DNA of 26,355 bases. It comes from a virus. A program made the translations under genes and the position numbers. Of this stretch, positions 9,887 through 19,771 are shown piece by piece. Numbering within the stretch: position 1 is the stretch's first letter; every line of letters begins with the position of its first letter. Where the stretch lies: positions 1-26,355 of the IMG/VR virus record IMGVR_UViG_3300009164_000312. One strand, 5' to 3'. Under the pieces are notes generated by a model. That model searched no databases. It had not been told where the DNA came from and saw only the letters and a list, made by a program, of their open reading frames with translations.

Positions 9887-12800
9887 TTATCCTCCGCGCA
9901 TGTACCAGCTTACAGGGAATAGTTTTCCTTTTTTAGGCACACAGAAATGTCTGTTATTAAACAAGATTCGATAGTTCCAGTAATCTGTAGTTGCAATATT
10001 TGTAGTCATGGCTGAATAGTATTTACTCTTTTCAAGTACAGCCTCTCCTTCGGTTAGCAATCTACCGCCATAGCTGTAATTGTATAGTTTATCGTACACC
10101 AGCATTGTTCCGTGATCAGACAGTGTAGTAATTGTTGCTCCTAGTGCTGTGCCTTCGTCGCCTCCGCGACCTTGGTTTGCCCACAAACGTATATATGTTC
10201 GGTAAGCACCAACATCCGTAAACGGATCCATGGTCCACATAATATCTGCATCTAACACTGCAGGTAGCGGTATCAATATCTTTGGCTCTACGTCTCTGAC
10301 AGGCAACAGGTTGATTAGGTACTCAGGCTCCTTGTCTTGTACTGGCAACAAGTCAATCAAGTACTCAGGCTCAATATCTTGCGTTGGTAGCAAGTCAACC
10401 AAATACTCAGGTTCTTGATCTTGTACTGGCAAGAATGAATCCACAAAGTACTCGGGTTCTTGATCTTGCATTGGTAGCAAATCAACCAAGTACTCAGGCT
10501 CAATATCTTGCGTTGGTAGCAAGTCAACCAAGTACTCGGGTTCTTGATCTTGTGCTGGCAAGAATGAATCCACAAAGTACTCGGGTTCTTGATCTTGTAC
10601 TGGCAAGAATGAATCCACAAAGTACTCGGGTTCTTGATCTTGTACTGGCTCAAGAGTAATTAAAAATCTTGTTCCGTTAGTATCCGGATCTGGCATGGTA
10701 CTTGTAAAGAACACACTTTCATTACTTTCTGTTCTACCCAAAGCCGATGACTTTTTAATAATAGTATCAAGTCCCTGATATCGTGCTATTAGTGTAACAG
10801 AGTCTAAAATTGTTTCTAGTCCTGCATATTCAGATGCCAATGTTAAATCGTTTAATATAGTGTACAGTCCAATGTAGTCCGATGATATTACAGCACCAAA
10901 GTCGTTGGTAGCACCAAAGTTTACAAATTCAAGTTTTTCATTCACCAGAAGAGATGCATTTTTAATAGACGAAGACATTACTTCGTCGTTGGTCAGGTAA
11001 CTGTAAGTTTTAATAAATCTTGAAGTATAATTGCTTGTAAACGATGTAGCAATATCATCGTACCCTTGTATAAATTCAAAGGTTGGCAAGCTAACTCCAA
11101 AATCACTAAACAACCACTCAAATTTTTCATCCTGGACTGTGAATGATGAATTTATTTCGCTGCCAAAATACAAAGGTGTTTCAAATAAGGATGATGTCTT
11201 GTCCCGTGCTGACTGAGCTTGTTCTGTTGTGAGTACGCTTGTGATTACACTAAGTCCTTGAATAGTCACATCCGGTATTACACCTGACGCTTGCGCTATA
11301 TCGCTGGTTATATTAAATTCCAACCATGATGTTTTTGTGACGTCTGTAACCACACTCAGATTGCCTTCTATTACACTAGGTGCAGGCAATGCTTCATTTG
11401 TTACACCACCGAGCATGATCACAGAGTATCTGTCGGAATTAACAGGAACAATAGGACCAATACGAATTTCTGTATAGGGTTTCGTCGAAGGAACTCCAAG
11501 TATACTAAATCTAAAGTATCCGTACTTGTCCGAGTTTATTGCAGATAACTTAGGAGCACTGAAATAACTATACAGCCCAGATCTTTTTGCTCTGATACTT
11601 CCTATATTAATATACGAACCTGTAAGTATACTCCCAGATACTGTTCCGACTAAACTATATGTTGATGCAGAAGAAATATTTTCTGACATTATTTGACCAA
11701 GATCAAAATAAGTTCCGTCAAACGGCATTGCCTCTGCTTGAATGATACCACTATCCAATACCGAGTCTTGTTTAAATGTTGGAGCTAATGTTTCAGCTGC
11801 CACTGAACTTGACGGAGATTCAGTTTCTCGGGCAACAATCGAGTCAGTACCAACAGAATAATTTTTTTCTTTAACTGCACCCGAAATTATCTTGTTATCT
11901 ATATTCCAGCTGCCAATTGGTATATATACATTGCTGTTAATGGTGGTATCGTACTTTACTTGATATACAATTACATCGTCTTGAAAGTAATGCATCAACT
12001 TCCTGTTTAAAGAAATATTTGCACCAGTTGACACATTAGTAACATAACTACCTCTGTTGGTGCCATTGACTACTAAATTAGATGAGTACATGTCAATGTA
12101 CAAGTTACCTGTGATTGCAGTATTTGCAGTCAATGCTATGTTAGCTGTTTCATAAATTTCAGGATCGATACCAACAAGGTCTCGACCAAGATAATTAGTA
12201 AATGTGTATTCGTAGTTGTCAACATATGGCTCGATCAGTGTACCAAAATCAAGAGCATCAAATAACTCACCTGCCGATGTTTCCCAACTTGTTCTTACCA
12301 CAAATGAGGGGCTCGCTAGTACCACTTCTCTGCGGTCGTATATGCTGGCAGGAGTCAATTGATTGTACACATTGATTACATCTCCTGCATTGAAATCATA
12401 TATGAGTCCTGTATCAATGACTACTTCAGAGCCATCACTCAGTGTACGTGTAAAGATGTATGGGCGACCAGAAACTCTGTAATAATCAGGCAAGTAGTAC
12501 GAATCTGATACCGGTATTGTTATGGCAGTAGTTACATAATCATTCAATAGTTGGTCGGGGTACGGTGTTGTTGTTTCAATGTATACGCTGGGTGCAGAAA
12601 TAGACTGCATGGGAATTGCAAATTGATAATCACCTATACTGATCACAGGAACCACTGTGCTCAATGACGTATTAAATGGTATAGTCAACGACACAGTGTC
12701 ATTTTCTTTTAGTGTAGTACTACCATTATAAACACCACCATTAACAGTTAAATAACCAAATGTTGTCGACATTAATATTGTAGTTGTCGGAGCGAACGAT

Positions 12801-15800
12801 TGATTGACTACAAATTCAATTCTGGCCTGAGTGCCAAATTCTGGGGTTGAATTTGCTATTACTGGAAATCTAGGCATGAATATTTTTGCAACTGGATCAA
12901 TCTTGCCTGGACCAGTATATGTCCAATTTCCAGTGTTAGCAGGACTGAAGAACACAATGCTATTATTAGGCCCTGATCGAACAGAGGTTGACAGCATTAC
13001 CGCATTGCTCGACGAAACTCCAACATTTGCACTAGCTGAATGATTTGAATTTTTATAATAATATTCTAAGAACTGGAATGATCTGCCAACATAAAATGCA
13101 ACTTCGTATGTGTGTTCTTTGGGCATTGGCAATTCTGTTTTAAACAACAGCAATGTACCATTGGCAACGCTTACGCTTGGTGCAACTTGTATTAAATTGC
13201 CTTGTATTACGATTGGTCCAGAATTTATAATAGACGAATCCATTACATTGATTTGTACTTTTTCAAATTCTGCAATAGCAATAGGAGCCGTAGTAGGAGA
13301 GACCACTACACTGGAAAGGTCGGATGTTGATACAATCTCAGTTACATCAACTGATAACGTACCGGTTGACCCCGGAGCTGTTGGAATCAAACTTGAATAG
13401 TATGCGGCAACAAGACCAGGATAGGTAACACCATTGACAGTATTGGTTGACCATAATCCATATAAATTCAGAAGTTTAGACGGATCAGAGTTTAAGTATG
13501 TTGGTCTGCCTCTAAAGATACTTGGTAGAAAATTTGACTCTATATCTAGTATAACTAAATTAGTGGTTCCAACTGTTGATGTACTTATCACAGTGAAGTT
13601 TGCCGTGATAACAGTCTGCGCAATACTTACTATATCCACCGACATTGTTGGATACTGTCCGTTAACCAATGATCCTACTGGCAAAACTGCTCTATAGTCA
13701 GGAGCGGTAATAGTAGGATTAATTGAGCCATCAATGTAAATTGTACCATTGTTGATACCGGCTATAACATAATTATTAGTTATACGATTATATGTTGACG
13801 ATAACAAATAAGTAGATGCATTTGTTAATACATTAGTGACCTTAGAATACTTAGGTATACTAGTTAGACTATAACCTGTAACCGAGTCTAGCACTAAAGT
13901 ATTTGTATTAGTTACGGTAGTTAATACATTTGCTGAGTATGTTTGTGTACCAACAATACCTGTTACTCTAGTAGAAGCAGTTATTCCTGTTCCACTGACA
14001 TAATCACCAATGTTGGCAACAGTTAAATCGTCAACTGGAATATTTGTAGCGTTAGTTATACTTGTTGTTATTGTTGTAGTGTTACCATCAGGAAATGGAT
14101 CTGCAGTGATTCCTACCCAACGTACTTTAAAATATTCAAAGTTACCTGCTGTGCCCGAAGTATAATACACACCCATTGGTTGTGTTGTTGCAACTTGTTT
14201 ATATCTTACATTTAGCGGATTAACATTGGTAATAGGTAATCGTTGGTACACCGGCCCTGTTTCAACATACAATGCATCTACATTTAAGTTGCCAAAGCCG
14301 GCAACAAGATCGGGTGTTGTGTTTCCAAATGTAATGGTTCCTGTGGTACTAACACTTATGTTAGAATACATGGTTCCGTACATGTTCCAATTAAATCCTA
14401 GTTCCAATGGACCTGTATAACCTATCCATGTATTGCCAGTTTGTGGCATTGTCTCTGCTGTTACACTGCCCGATATTCCGGTAGAGACAACATTAGGTTT
14501 ATAATAATCTGTTACTAGTACAGCCGATGATGCTTCTACATCATAATCAAAAGCCGACTCCCCAAATACAAAAGGTCTTCTAAAAACCCCGGCACCTGTG
14601 GCTTTGAAACTTACACCAAAATAATCCCCAGTGTTGGCCATTTGCCCATACGAGCCGTTGATCCAACACGTTAAACCAGGACCTGCAACAGGCATAATAC
14701 TTTCCTGTCCTAACATTTTTAATTTAATTGGTTCGGTTCCGATATGACTAATCGGACCTTTTCTAAATTTGACCGGAAATGGTATAACTTTTGCAATGTC
14801 AGTTAGATCCAGGGTAACAAACTCTTGCAAGCAATGAGTTGCCAATATAGATGTGTCCACTACAGAAACCAAAGTCACTTTGTTATCAAAATTAAGTCTT
14901 TCAATATCCACCAAGTTTGAATATGTAACTGCTGTCAATCCCGAACCTGTTATTTTTAACACTTGATTGCTGTCATACCCAGTTACCCATAGGACTCCAT
15001 CAAACATTCTTGGATAGGATGGATTTATATCTGGTGTTTCAATTGTAGTGTATGTCCCAGATGCATCATTGAATCGTAATAAACGTTGGTTATTAGGGTC
15101 AGGTATTACAACAGCAGTACCAGAGTCTATGGCGCAAGGATTTCCTAACGCAGAGGCTTGATAAATTAGTGTTACTGTGCCTGTAGAGGTCACATAATAG
15201 GCTTTTCCGAGCCTTGTGGTAACAATTGCATCATTGCCTATACAAGCTATTGATATAATTGTTTCTCTTGTTAAAAGAACTTTATTGATTTCTTGAAAGT
15301 TTTTATTTAAAATAAACACACTGTCATAACCAGCTATCCATATGTTACTGGTTGCTGTACTAATGTCTAATCCGGTTACATCCGGATTTAGTTTTGATCG
15401 TAAGTAACTACGTCTGGCATCAATGAATGATTGTCCAGTTGGTGTATCTTGTTCATACCAAAGTCCACTCAATCCAATGACTTGTACAACAGTAGGACTA
15501 AATGTATCGCTGTCAAAATAACGATTGTTAAAAATTATTCTATAAAGTCGTTTATTACCACACAACACAATTGCTTCTGTGATCAATTGATTTGTGTCTG
15601 GGTCCGTATACGACAATTTACGATACTCAACAGGACCAGCCGGCAGTTTAACTCTGGTGGCTAATGTGTGAGTTGTGGTATAAAACAGTACCGCATCATT
15701 AATATGGTCTAACACAATGTGTGTTTTTTCTATATCAACTATGCCGTGTGCACTACCCAGTGGATATTGTGTATTAAATGTGCTGTAATAAAAACTAATT

Positions 15801-16132
15801 AAAAATTCCGTAGGCAAGTAGTTAAACCATTTTTTGGTCGCGTCTACATTTTTTACAGACGGATGATAATTGTTTTTATTAACTACCGCAAAGTATTGCT
15901 GAATTCCGTTAAGATAGTATTCATGGAACTCATGCCCTAAATAACTCGAAGGAGAAGTTACAGTAACAGAAACTCGATCATTGACTGATATTGTTACAGG
16001 GCGCAATGATATCACAGTTTCGTTGATAGAAACTGTGATATTGGGTGATATATTTAATAATTGGAACTGGGTGGAAACAAAGCTAGTTGAAACCAGACTA
16101 TCGGGAGTGCATGCCGAAACACTGTTGAACAT
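9887..16132 (-). CDS. Giant fibre/adhesin-like virion protein, 2081 aa, with tandem repeats
   Basis: No single known family covers this protein. Residues about 110-450 contain repeated beta strands of propeller type (IWIAGYDSVFILN, LWVTGYDSNQVLKITG). A long Thr/Ser/Asn-rich beta-sandwich region follows to about residue 1800. Residues about 1826-1956 are nine tandem 14- or 15-residue units of the form PVQDQEPEYFVDSFL. The last 120 residues form an aromatic-rich domain ending VSWYMRGG. There is no signal peptide or membrane segment. The ATG at 16132 has GGGAG 6-7 nt upstream. The gene sits between the paralogue pair and the SGNH protein and is probably co-transcribed with both. The size, repeats and location suggest a long fibre or adhesin, with the C-terminal domain a candidate tip. 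The function is inferred. Confidence 0.82.
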   Translation of the reverse strand: MFNSVSACTPDSLVSTSFVSTQFQLLNISPNITVSINETVISLRPVTISVNDRVSVTVTSPSSYLGHEFHEYYLNGIQQYFAVVNKNNYHPSVKNVDATKKWFNYLPTEFLISFYYSTFNTQYPLGSAHGIVDIEKTHIVLDHINDAVLFYTTTHTLATRVKLPAGPVEYRKLSYTDPDTNQLITEAIVLCGNKRLYRIIFNNRYFDSDTFSPTVVQVIGLSGLWYEQDTPTGQSFIDARRSYLRSKLNPDVTGLDISTATSNIWIAGYDSVFILNKNFQEINKVLLTRETIISIACIGNDAIVTTRLGKAYYVTSTGTVTLIYQASALGNPCAIDSGTAVVIPDPNNQRLLRFNDASGTYTTIETPDINPSYPRMFDGVLWVTGYDSNQVLKITGSGLTAVTYSNLVDIERLNFDNKVTLVSVVDTSILATHCLQEFVTLDLTDIAKVIPFPVKFRKGPISHIGTEPIKLKMLGQESIMPVAGPGLTCWINGSYGQMANTGDYFGVSFKATGAGVFRRPFVFGESAFDYDVEASSAVLVTDYYKPNVVSTGISGSVTAETMPQTGNTWIGYTGPLELGFNWNMYGTMYSNISVSTTGTITFGNTTPDLVAGFGNLNVDALYVETGPVYQRLPITNVNPLNVRYKQVATTQPMGVYYTSGTAGNFEYFKVRWVGITADPFPDGNTTTITTSITNATNIPVDDLTVANIGDYVSGTGITASTRVTGIVGTQTYSANVLTTVTNTNTLVLDSVTGYSLTSIPKYSKVTNVLTNASTYLLSSTYNRITNNYVIAGINNGTIYIDGSINPTITAPDYRAVLPVGSLVNGQYPTMSVDIVSIAQTVITANFTVISTSTVGTTNLVILDIESNFLPSIFRGRPTYLNSDPSKLLNLYGLWSTNTVNGVTYPGLVAAYYSSLIPTAPGSTGTLSVDVTEIVSTSDLSSVVVSPTTAPIAIAEFEKVQINVMDSSIINSGPIVIQGNLIQVAPSVSVANGTLLLFKTELPMPKEHTYEVAFYVGRSFQFLEYYYKNSNHSASANVGVSSSNAVMLSTSVRSGPNNSIVFFSPANTGNWTYTGPGKIDPVAKIFMPRFPVIANSTPEFGTQARIEFVVNQSFAPTTTILMSTTFGYLTVNGGVYNGSTTLKENDTVSLTIPFNTSLSTVVPVISIGDYQFAIPMQSISAPSVYIETTTPYPDQLLNDYVTTAITIPVSDSYYLPDYYRVSGRPYIFTRTLSDGSEVVIDTGLIYDFNAGDVINVYNQLTPASIYDRREVVLASPSFVVRTSWETSAGELFDALDFGTLIEPYVDNYEYTFTNYLGRDLVGIDPEIYETANIALTANTAITGNLYIDMYSSNLVVNGTNRGSYVTNVSTGANISLNRKLMHYFQDDVIVYQVKYDTTINSNVYIPIGSWNIDNKIISGAVKEKNYSVGTDSIVARETESPSSSVAAETLAPTFKQDSVLDSGIIQAEAMPFDGTYFDLGQIMSENISSASTYSLVGTVSGSILTGSYINIGSIRAKRSGLYSYFSAPKLSAINSDKYGYFRFSILGVPSTKPYTEIRIGPIVPVNSDRYSVIMLGGVTNEALPAPSVIEGNLSVVTDVTKTSWLEFNITSDIAQASGVIPDVTIQGLSVITSVLTTEQAQSARDKTSSLFETPLYFGSEINSSFTVQDEKFEWLFSDFGVSLPTFEFIQGYDDIATSFTSNYTSRFIKTYSYLTNDEVMSSSIKNASLLVNEKLEFVNFGATNDFGAVISSDYIGLYTILNDLTLASEYAGLETILDSVTLIARYQGLDTIIKKSSALGRTESNESVFFTSTMPDPDTNGTRFLITLEPVQDQEPEYFVDSFLPVQDQEPEYFVDSFLPAQDQEPEYLVDLLPTQDIEPEYLVDLLPMQDQEPEYFVDSFLPVQDQEPEYLVDLLPTQDIEPEYLIDLLPVQDKEPEYLINLLPVRDVEPKILIPLPAVLDADIMWTMDPFTDVGAYRTYIRLWANQGRGGDEGTALGATITTLSDHGTMLVYDKLYNYSYGGRLLTEGEAVLEKSKYYSAMTTNIATTDYWNYRILFNNRHFCVPKKGKLFPVSWYMRGG
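10263..10651 (-). repeat. Tandem 42/45-bp coding repeat (acidic Pro-Gln-Asp-Glu units)
   Basis: Nine units encode PxQDxEPEY(F/L)VD(SF/L)L. Units are 45 bp when they end in VDSFL and 42 bp when they end in VDLL. Some are almost identical at the nucleotide level: adjacent 45-bp copies between about 10541 and 10630 differ by one base. Units 2-4 and 5-7 repeat the same order (F-type, QDQ-L, QDI-L), giving a higher-order period of about 129 bp. Units degrade toward the C-terminal side (PVRDVEPKILIPL). All unit lengths are multiples of three, so copy-number change keeps the frame. Confidence 0.92.
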
Positions 16133-16177
16133 TATGCACTCCCATTATTTTTGTAATAGCCAATTATCGATACCCCT

Positions 16178-17419
16178 TTAAGGTGTATAAACAGTGTGAC
16201 TATTTTCAACTGCAATATTATGAGCTAGGTTAGTGGCAGCAGACTGACCTGGAGTATAACCTGTTTTAGTTAAAACCATTAGTCTCATACCTTGACCTTG
16301 GCGCTCAGTGGAATACAATGCTGTATACTCACGTTGATATGGTTCATTGTAAACATTAACCAATACACTAGTACCTGCTCCTACTACTTCGGCGGCCACA
16401 GTGCCAAGCATGTCCAATTCGTCTGCATACTTGTATCGCGGTGTACTCAAATTATTCATAAATGTCACAACAAACTCGCCAGTTTCGGTCAACGACTGTT
16501 GTGGGTACGGATTTATCAAAGCTGGATTATCATCGCTTTGTATTGTGGCATCTTTTTTACGGCTTGGACTAATTACATCAACCTCGCGCACTATAAACTT
16601 TTTAAATGTTTGTGGTGCACCGGTTCCGCTGACACAGTATACAGGGCAACGACTAGTTTCTGCTGATACATTGTTATCTTCTCGCATGGCTCCGCCACCT
16701 CGCACATGCCCGGTCAACCGGTCAACTGGGCGTTGAACTAGTATCCATCTGAAAGGACTTCGACCAGTGGTACCATCTGGATTTACTGCACCGGCATCCC
16801 ATGTGGTATTCCCTTGTGGAATTTCTTCTTGGCTGTCTTCCCAGATTCCAAAGAATAGTCCACGATTGGTCAATGTTATTGTGTAGCTCATTGGGTAAGC
16901 AGACTCTGAATTAAGATTTGGACCTCTGTTTAACCAAATTTGATTAAATCCTGCAACACCGGTACCCGGCGTGCCGCCAACACCTGTCCAATCCTCGCCT
17001 ACATTACCAGCTGGTTCTTTAATAACGGGTGTTGCACTGTTGTTTGCGCCGCCCCTGTCATTCAATTGTGCAATGTCGCCTGCATTGGTAAGTTGTAATG
17101 CAGTAGCAACATGTATCGCTAGTCTACTGTCATCTAGTCTATTAAAACATATTCTCCAACCTGGCTCAACCATTGACAAATAGCTACCGATTTGTTGAGA
17201 ACTTGCCAATGGATCAACGTTGGCAGTTGTAGACAGAATTGTAACGTTGTCGCTACTAGCACCAATGCCATTCTGTGGTTGTCCATTAAATTTAGTAGTA
17301 AAATATTTAATACTATTTGACGCACCGCCGGCAACGTTTCCGGTCATTTCGTTGACAACGTCAGTCATTAACTCCTCGATAGTTAAAAATCCGTATTTTG
17401 TGATATTAAAGCATGCCAT
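16178..17419 (-). CDS. Virion structural protein, 413 aa, shorter member of a paralogous pair
   Basis: It aligns by eye to both ends of the 747-residue neighbour. The N-terminal match is YGFLTIEELMTDVVNEM against KSGFTTVGEVIDSAVNDM. The C-terminal half shares LTNRG(L/M)FFG(I/V)WE, (L/I)QRPV(D/N)R(L/Y)TG, KFIVRE(V/E)DV, TPR(Y/F)(K/R)Y(A/S)(D/E)ELDM and a closing arginine-plus-(L/I)xVL segment. No enzyme motif, membrane segment or signal peptide is seen. The start is ATG with GGAG 9 nt upstream, 16 nt after the 747-residue gene, so the pair is co-transcribed. The family is not a named T4 protein that I recognise. Virion structure, perhaps baseplate or fibre attachment, is inferred from context. 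Confidence 0.78.
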   Translation of the reverse strand: MACFNITKYGFLTIEELMTDVVNEMTGNVAGGASNSIKYFTTKFNGQPQNGIGASSDNVTILSTTANVDPLASSQQIGSYLSMVEPGWRICFNRLDDSRLAIHVATALQLTNAGDIAQLNDRGGANNSATPVIKEPAGNVGEDWTGVGGTPGTGVAGFNQIWLNRGPNLNSESAYPMSYTITLTNRGLFFGIWEDSQEEIPQGNTTWDAGAVNPDGTTGRSPFRWILVQRPVDRLTGHVRGGGAMREDNNVSAETSRCPVYCVSGTGAPQTFKKFIVREVDVISPSRKKDATIQSDDNPALINPYPQQSLTETGEFVVTFMNNLSTPRYKYADELDMLGTVAAEVVGAGTSVLVNVYNEPYQREYTALYSTERQGQGMRLMVLTKTGYTPGQSAATNLAHNIAVENSHTVYTP

Positions 17420-17435
17420 TATTTAGAGCTCCTGA

Positions 17436-19679
17436 TTATATTGGAATATTTCTAAGAACACAGATTCTTAGACCCGAGTTGTAAGGATTATTAGCCGGCA
17501 GTGCACGATATGTCCTTGGTCCGGATTCTCCGTATGCTGTAATAGAAACATCGTTTCCGGCCATACACACGTCTGCAGATGTTTGGCCAATCATATCCAA
17601 CTCTTCAGAATATCTGAATCTAGGTGTTGTTAGGTTATGCAAGAATGACACTAGATATTTACTATCTTCAGTTAATGCAATTTGATTAGTGGTGTTAAGT
17701 ATACCGAAGCTATCTTGTGTGTGAGCATCAGCCGGCACACGGTACGGAGATTGCACAGTTGTAACTATACTTGCTCCGTTTGCTTGTATTGCATATTTAT
17801 TATAACTATTCTGAGGATCTCCCACAGACGGATGTAATACATCTTCTTCTCTGACAATAAATTTCCAATACTTGTAACCAACGCTGTTGACACAAAATAC
17901 CGGTGTGCGCCCAACTGTTAGAACTTTTCCTGTGTATCTATTAACCGGACGTTGAATCAGGAACCAGTTAAAGTAATTATCGTTGTCCGATGTACTTCTA
18001 GCTTTTGTTTTCTGTATAGTACTCCATGTACCTTCCCATACGCCAAAGAACATTCCTCTGTTGGTTAATGCCAACGAATAGTTCAGTGGATACACTTCGG
18101 GGTTGGCTGCAACTCGAGCAGTTCTATTCAAGAACCCTTCATCTGGCTTGGTAGGGTCTGGTGCTCCACGAAGTGCTGCATTAGATGGAAATGCTCCCAT
18201 CATACCTGCACGGTCGATCACAGTTGTACCAGTCACATTCCAGATGTTAGCAATGCTACCATTATCTTGCAACTGTACTGGTGTAGCGGCATACGCAAGT
18301 AACTGCTGAGGACCGGCACTTGGAGTTGTTGCATTTACCACCACATCAAAGGCAACACGCCATGGTTGAACTTCAGCAAACTTAAAGTGCAATGACTCGG
18401 GCTGCGGACCAGACGGTAATGGCAATGTTTGATTACTACTTAATACTACATTGGCAGTTGTGGGGCCAGTGGGTGTTACAGAAACTACAGTAACATATCC
18501 GTCAATTGACCCATTCTCTTTTGTACTTGTTACCGTTTGTCCAGCATAGATAACTGGATTAAAGTTATTTTGTGTATTTAAGTCTCTAACCTGCACAAAA
18601 TTAGAATTAGATGTAGCTACACTAACCTTACCAAATACTCCAACAGGATCATTCAATGGGTCAACAGAAGCACCTGCTTCCAAGACCACTTTGAATCCAG
18701 CTGGTAATACTGTTGTGGTATCGCTAATTGTTAAACCAGAACCTCTCAGTGCAATATTATCATCGATTGTAATATTAATCGGAGTACTTACAGTGAACCA
18801 TGTGTATTCTTTAGTTTGTTCTAACCATGGCCCGGTATAGCTAGTAGAAGTTACTGTGTCAGTTGGCGGTGTTAGACTACTTATTTGTCTAATACCAGTT
18901 ACAACTTCGATTGGAAATATACCTGTAATAGTTGTTCCAGGCGGAATATTACTAGACGGAGAACTTGTTTGTCCTGGCTCAGTTAGAGATATTGTTTGAC
19001 CAATAAAAACATTAGCATTACCACTTATTGCTTCAGTGTACAGTATATCGACCCAAAATCCCGAACGTGGCCATTTGGTGGTTTTACCACCTGTACCATT
19101 GGTTTTTGTCCACTGAACGGGCGGAGTATTTGTTTGGTCTTGGTTACTAGAATACGCCGGGATCAGTGTTTGAGATGCAGCGACAGCAACCGGAGCTGTA
19201 CCAGTTGATGGCGTAGTAATGTTGCCCAAGGTAGTTAAGTAACGGGTAGGGGTTGTCCGAGTCACAAATGCAGTTGGCTTTGATGCCCCGAATGCCGCGG
19301 GCGGATTGCCTATATACGGTCCAACATTGGTTATCGAGACTGCTGTAACTGTACCATTTGCACCAATACTGCTAACTGCAATATTGGCAGTAGTTCCAAC
19401 TTTAGTTTCTAAAGTACCAACTTTTAACTGGTCACCAACTTTATAGCCGGCGCCACCATCGACCACTGTAATTTTTCTTTCAGCTGGTGGCCATTCTGCT
19501 GGCATAGTTACGCCACTACTTGTGGTAATAATCAAATTACTTACACTAAACGCACCAAGTGTCAGCATGTCGTTTACTGCCGAATCGATTACTTCGCCTA
19601 CTGTTGTAAACCCACTTTTCTCAACCGCGTAAAAGTTTACGTCAGGTTTAGAAACTTCATATATTGTACGTGTTGCCAT
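17436..19679 (-). CDS. Virion structural protein, 747 aa, longer paralogue with central insertion
   Basis: Residues 1-45 and about 435-747 correspond to the whole 413-residue neighbour. The central part, roughly residues 45-435, is extra. It contains a GAGYKVGD motif (near 77) followed by GTVTAVSITNVGPY (near 109), a phrase common in phage fibre and baseplate proteins, and then Thr/Ser/Pro-rich beta-type sequence. The core motifs include LTNRGMFFGVWE (near 538), LIQRPVNRYTG, KFIVREEDV, TPRFRYSEELDM and LRICVLRN near the end. The start is ATG with AAGGAG upstream, about 55 nt downstream of a GATAAATA box. The function is unassigned; a structural role, perhaps presenting the fibre genes that follow, is inferred. 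Confidence 0.78.
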   Translation of the reverse strand: MATRTIYEVSKPDVNFYAVEKSGFTTVGEVIDSAVNDMLTLGAFSVSNLIITTSSGVTMPAEWPPAERKITVVDGGAGYKVGDQLKVGTLETKVGTTANIAVSSIGANGTVTAVSITNVGPYIGNPPAAFGASKPTAFVTRTTPTRYLTTLGNITTPSTGTAPVAVAASQTLIPAYSSNQDQTNTPPVQWTKTNGTGGKTTKWPRSGFWVDILYTEAISGNANVFIGQTISLTEPGQTSSPSSNIPPGTTITGIFPIEVVTGIRQISSLTPPTDTVTSTSYTGPWLEQTKEYTWFTVSTPINITIDDNIALRGSGLTISDTTTVLPAGFKVVLEAGASVDPLNDPVGVFGKVSVATSNSNFVQVRDLNTQNNFNPVIYAGQTVTSTKENGSIDGYVTVVSVTPTGPTTANVVLSSNQTLPLPSGPQPESLHFKFAEVQPWRVAFDVVVNATTPSAGPQQLLAYAATPVQLQDNGSIANIWNVTGTTVIDRAGMMGAFPSNAALRGAPDPTKPDEGFLNRTARVAANPEVYPLNYSLALTNRGMFFGVWEGTWSTIQKTKARSTSDNDNYFNWFLIQRPVNRYTGKVLTVGRTPVFCVNSVGYKYWKFIVREEDVLHPSVGDPQNSYNKYAIQANGASIVTTVQSPYRVPADAHTQDSFGILNTTNQIALTEDSKYLVSFLHNLTTPRFRYSEELDMIGQTSADVCMAGNDVSITAYGESGPRTYRALPANNPYNSGLRICVLRNIPI

Positions 19680-19734
19680 TATTATTTTGCTCCTTGCCCA
19701 ACTGAGATTAGTCCGGGTCTTAGAAATATAAAGT

Positions 19735-19742
19735 TATTTATC
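19735..19742 (-). promoter_or_regulatory. T4-like late promoter box (GATAAATA)
   Basis: The minus strand reads GATAAATA in the 92-nt gap between the 270- and 747-residue genes, about 55 nt before the ATG at 19679. It is identical to the box at 23015-23022. It would start a transcript covering the paralogous pair and possibly the two giant adhesins downstream. No clear terminator is seen in the same gap. Confidence 0.55.
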
Positions 19743-19771
19743 AATTTGATTCCTATTAGTTCTATTGTTTG

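Noticed and set aside
9887-10262. Diversity-generating retroelement variable region at the end of the 2081-residue gene
   Set aside because: No reverse transcriptase, template repeat or clear adenine-mutated copy is visible in the window, so only the possibility of a variable tip is kept.
10384-10659. Plus- and minus-strand out-of-frame repeated ORFs
   Set aside because: They arise because the 42/45-bp repeat has unit lengths divisible by three, so other frames also stay open. The long minus-strand gene explains the repeat.
17421-17427. CTAAATA directly before the ATG of the 413-residue gene
   Set aside because: It sits between the Shine-Dalgarno and the start codon, so a transcript starting there would lack the ribosome site. 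Probably chance.
17794-17801. Further match to the late promoter pattern (AATAAATA on the minus strand)
   Set aside because: It lies inside the 747-residue coding sequence with no gene start nearby, so chance in AT-rich DNA is the simpler reading.
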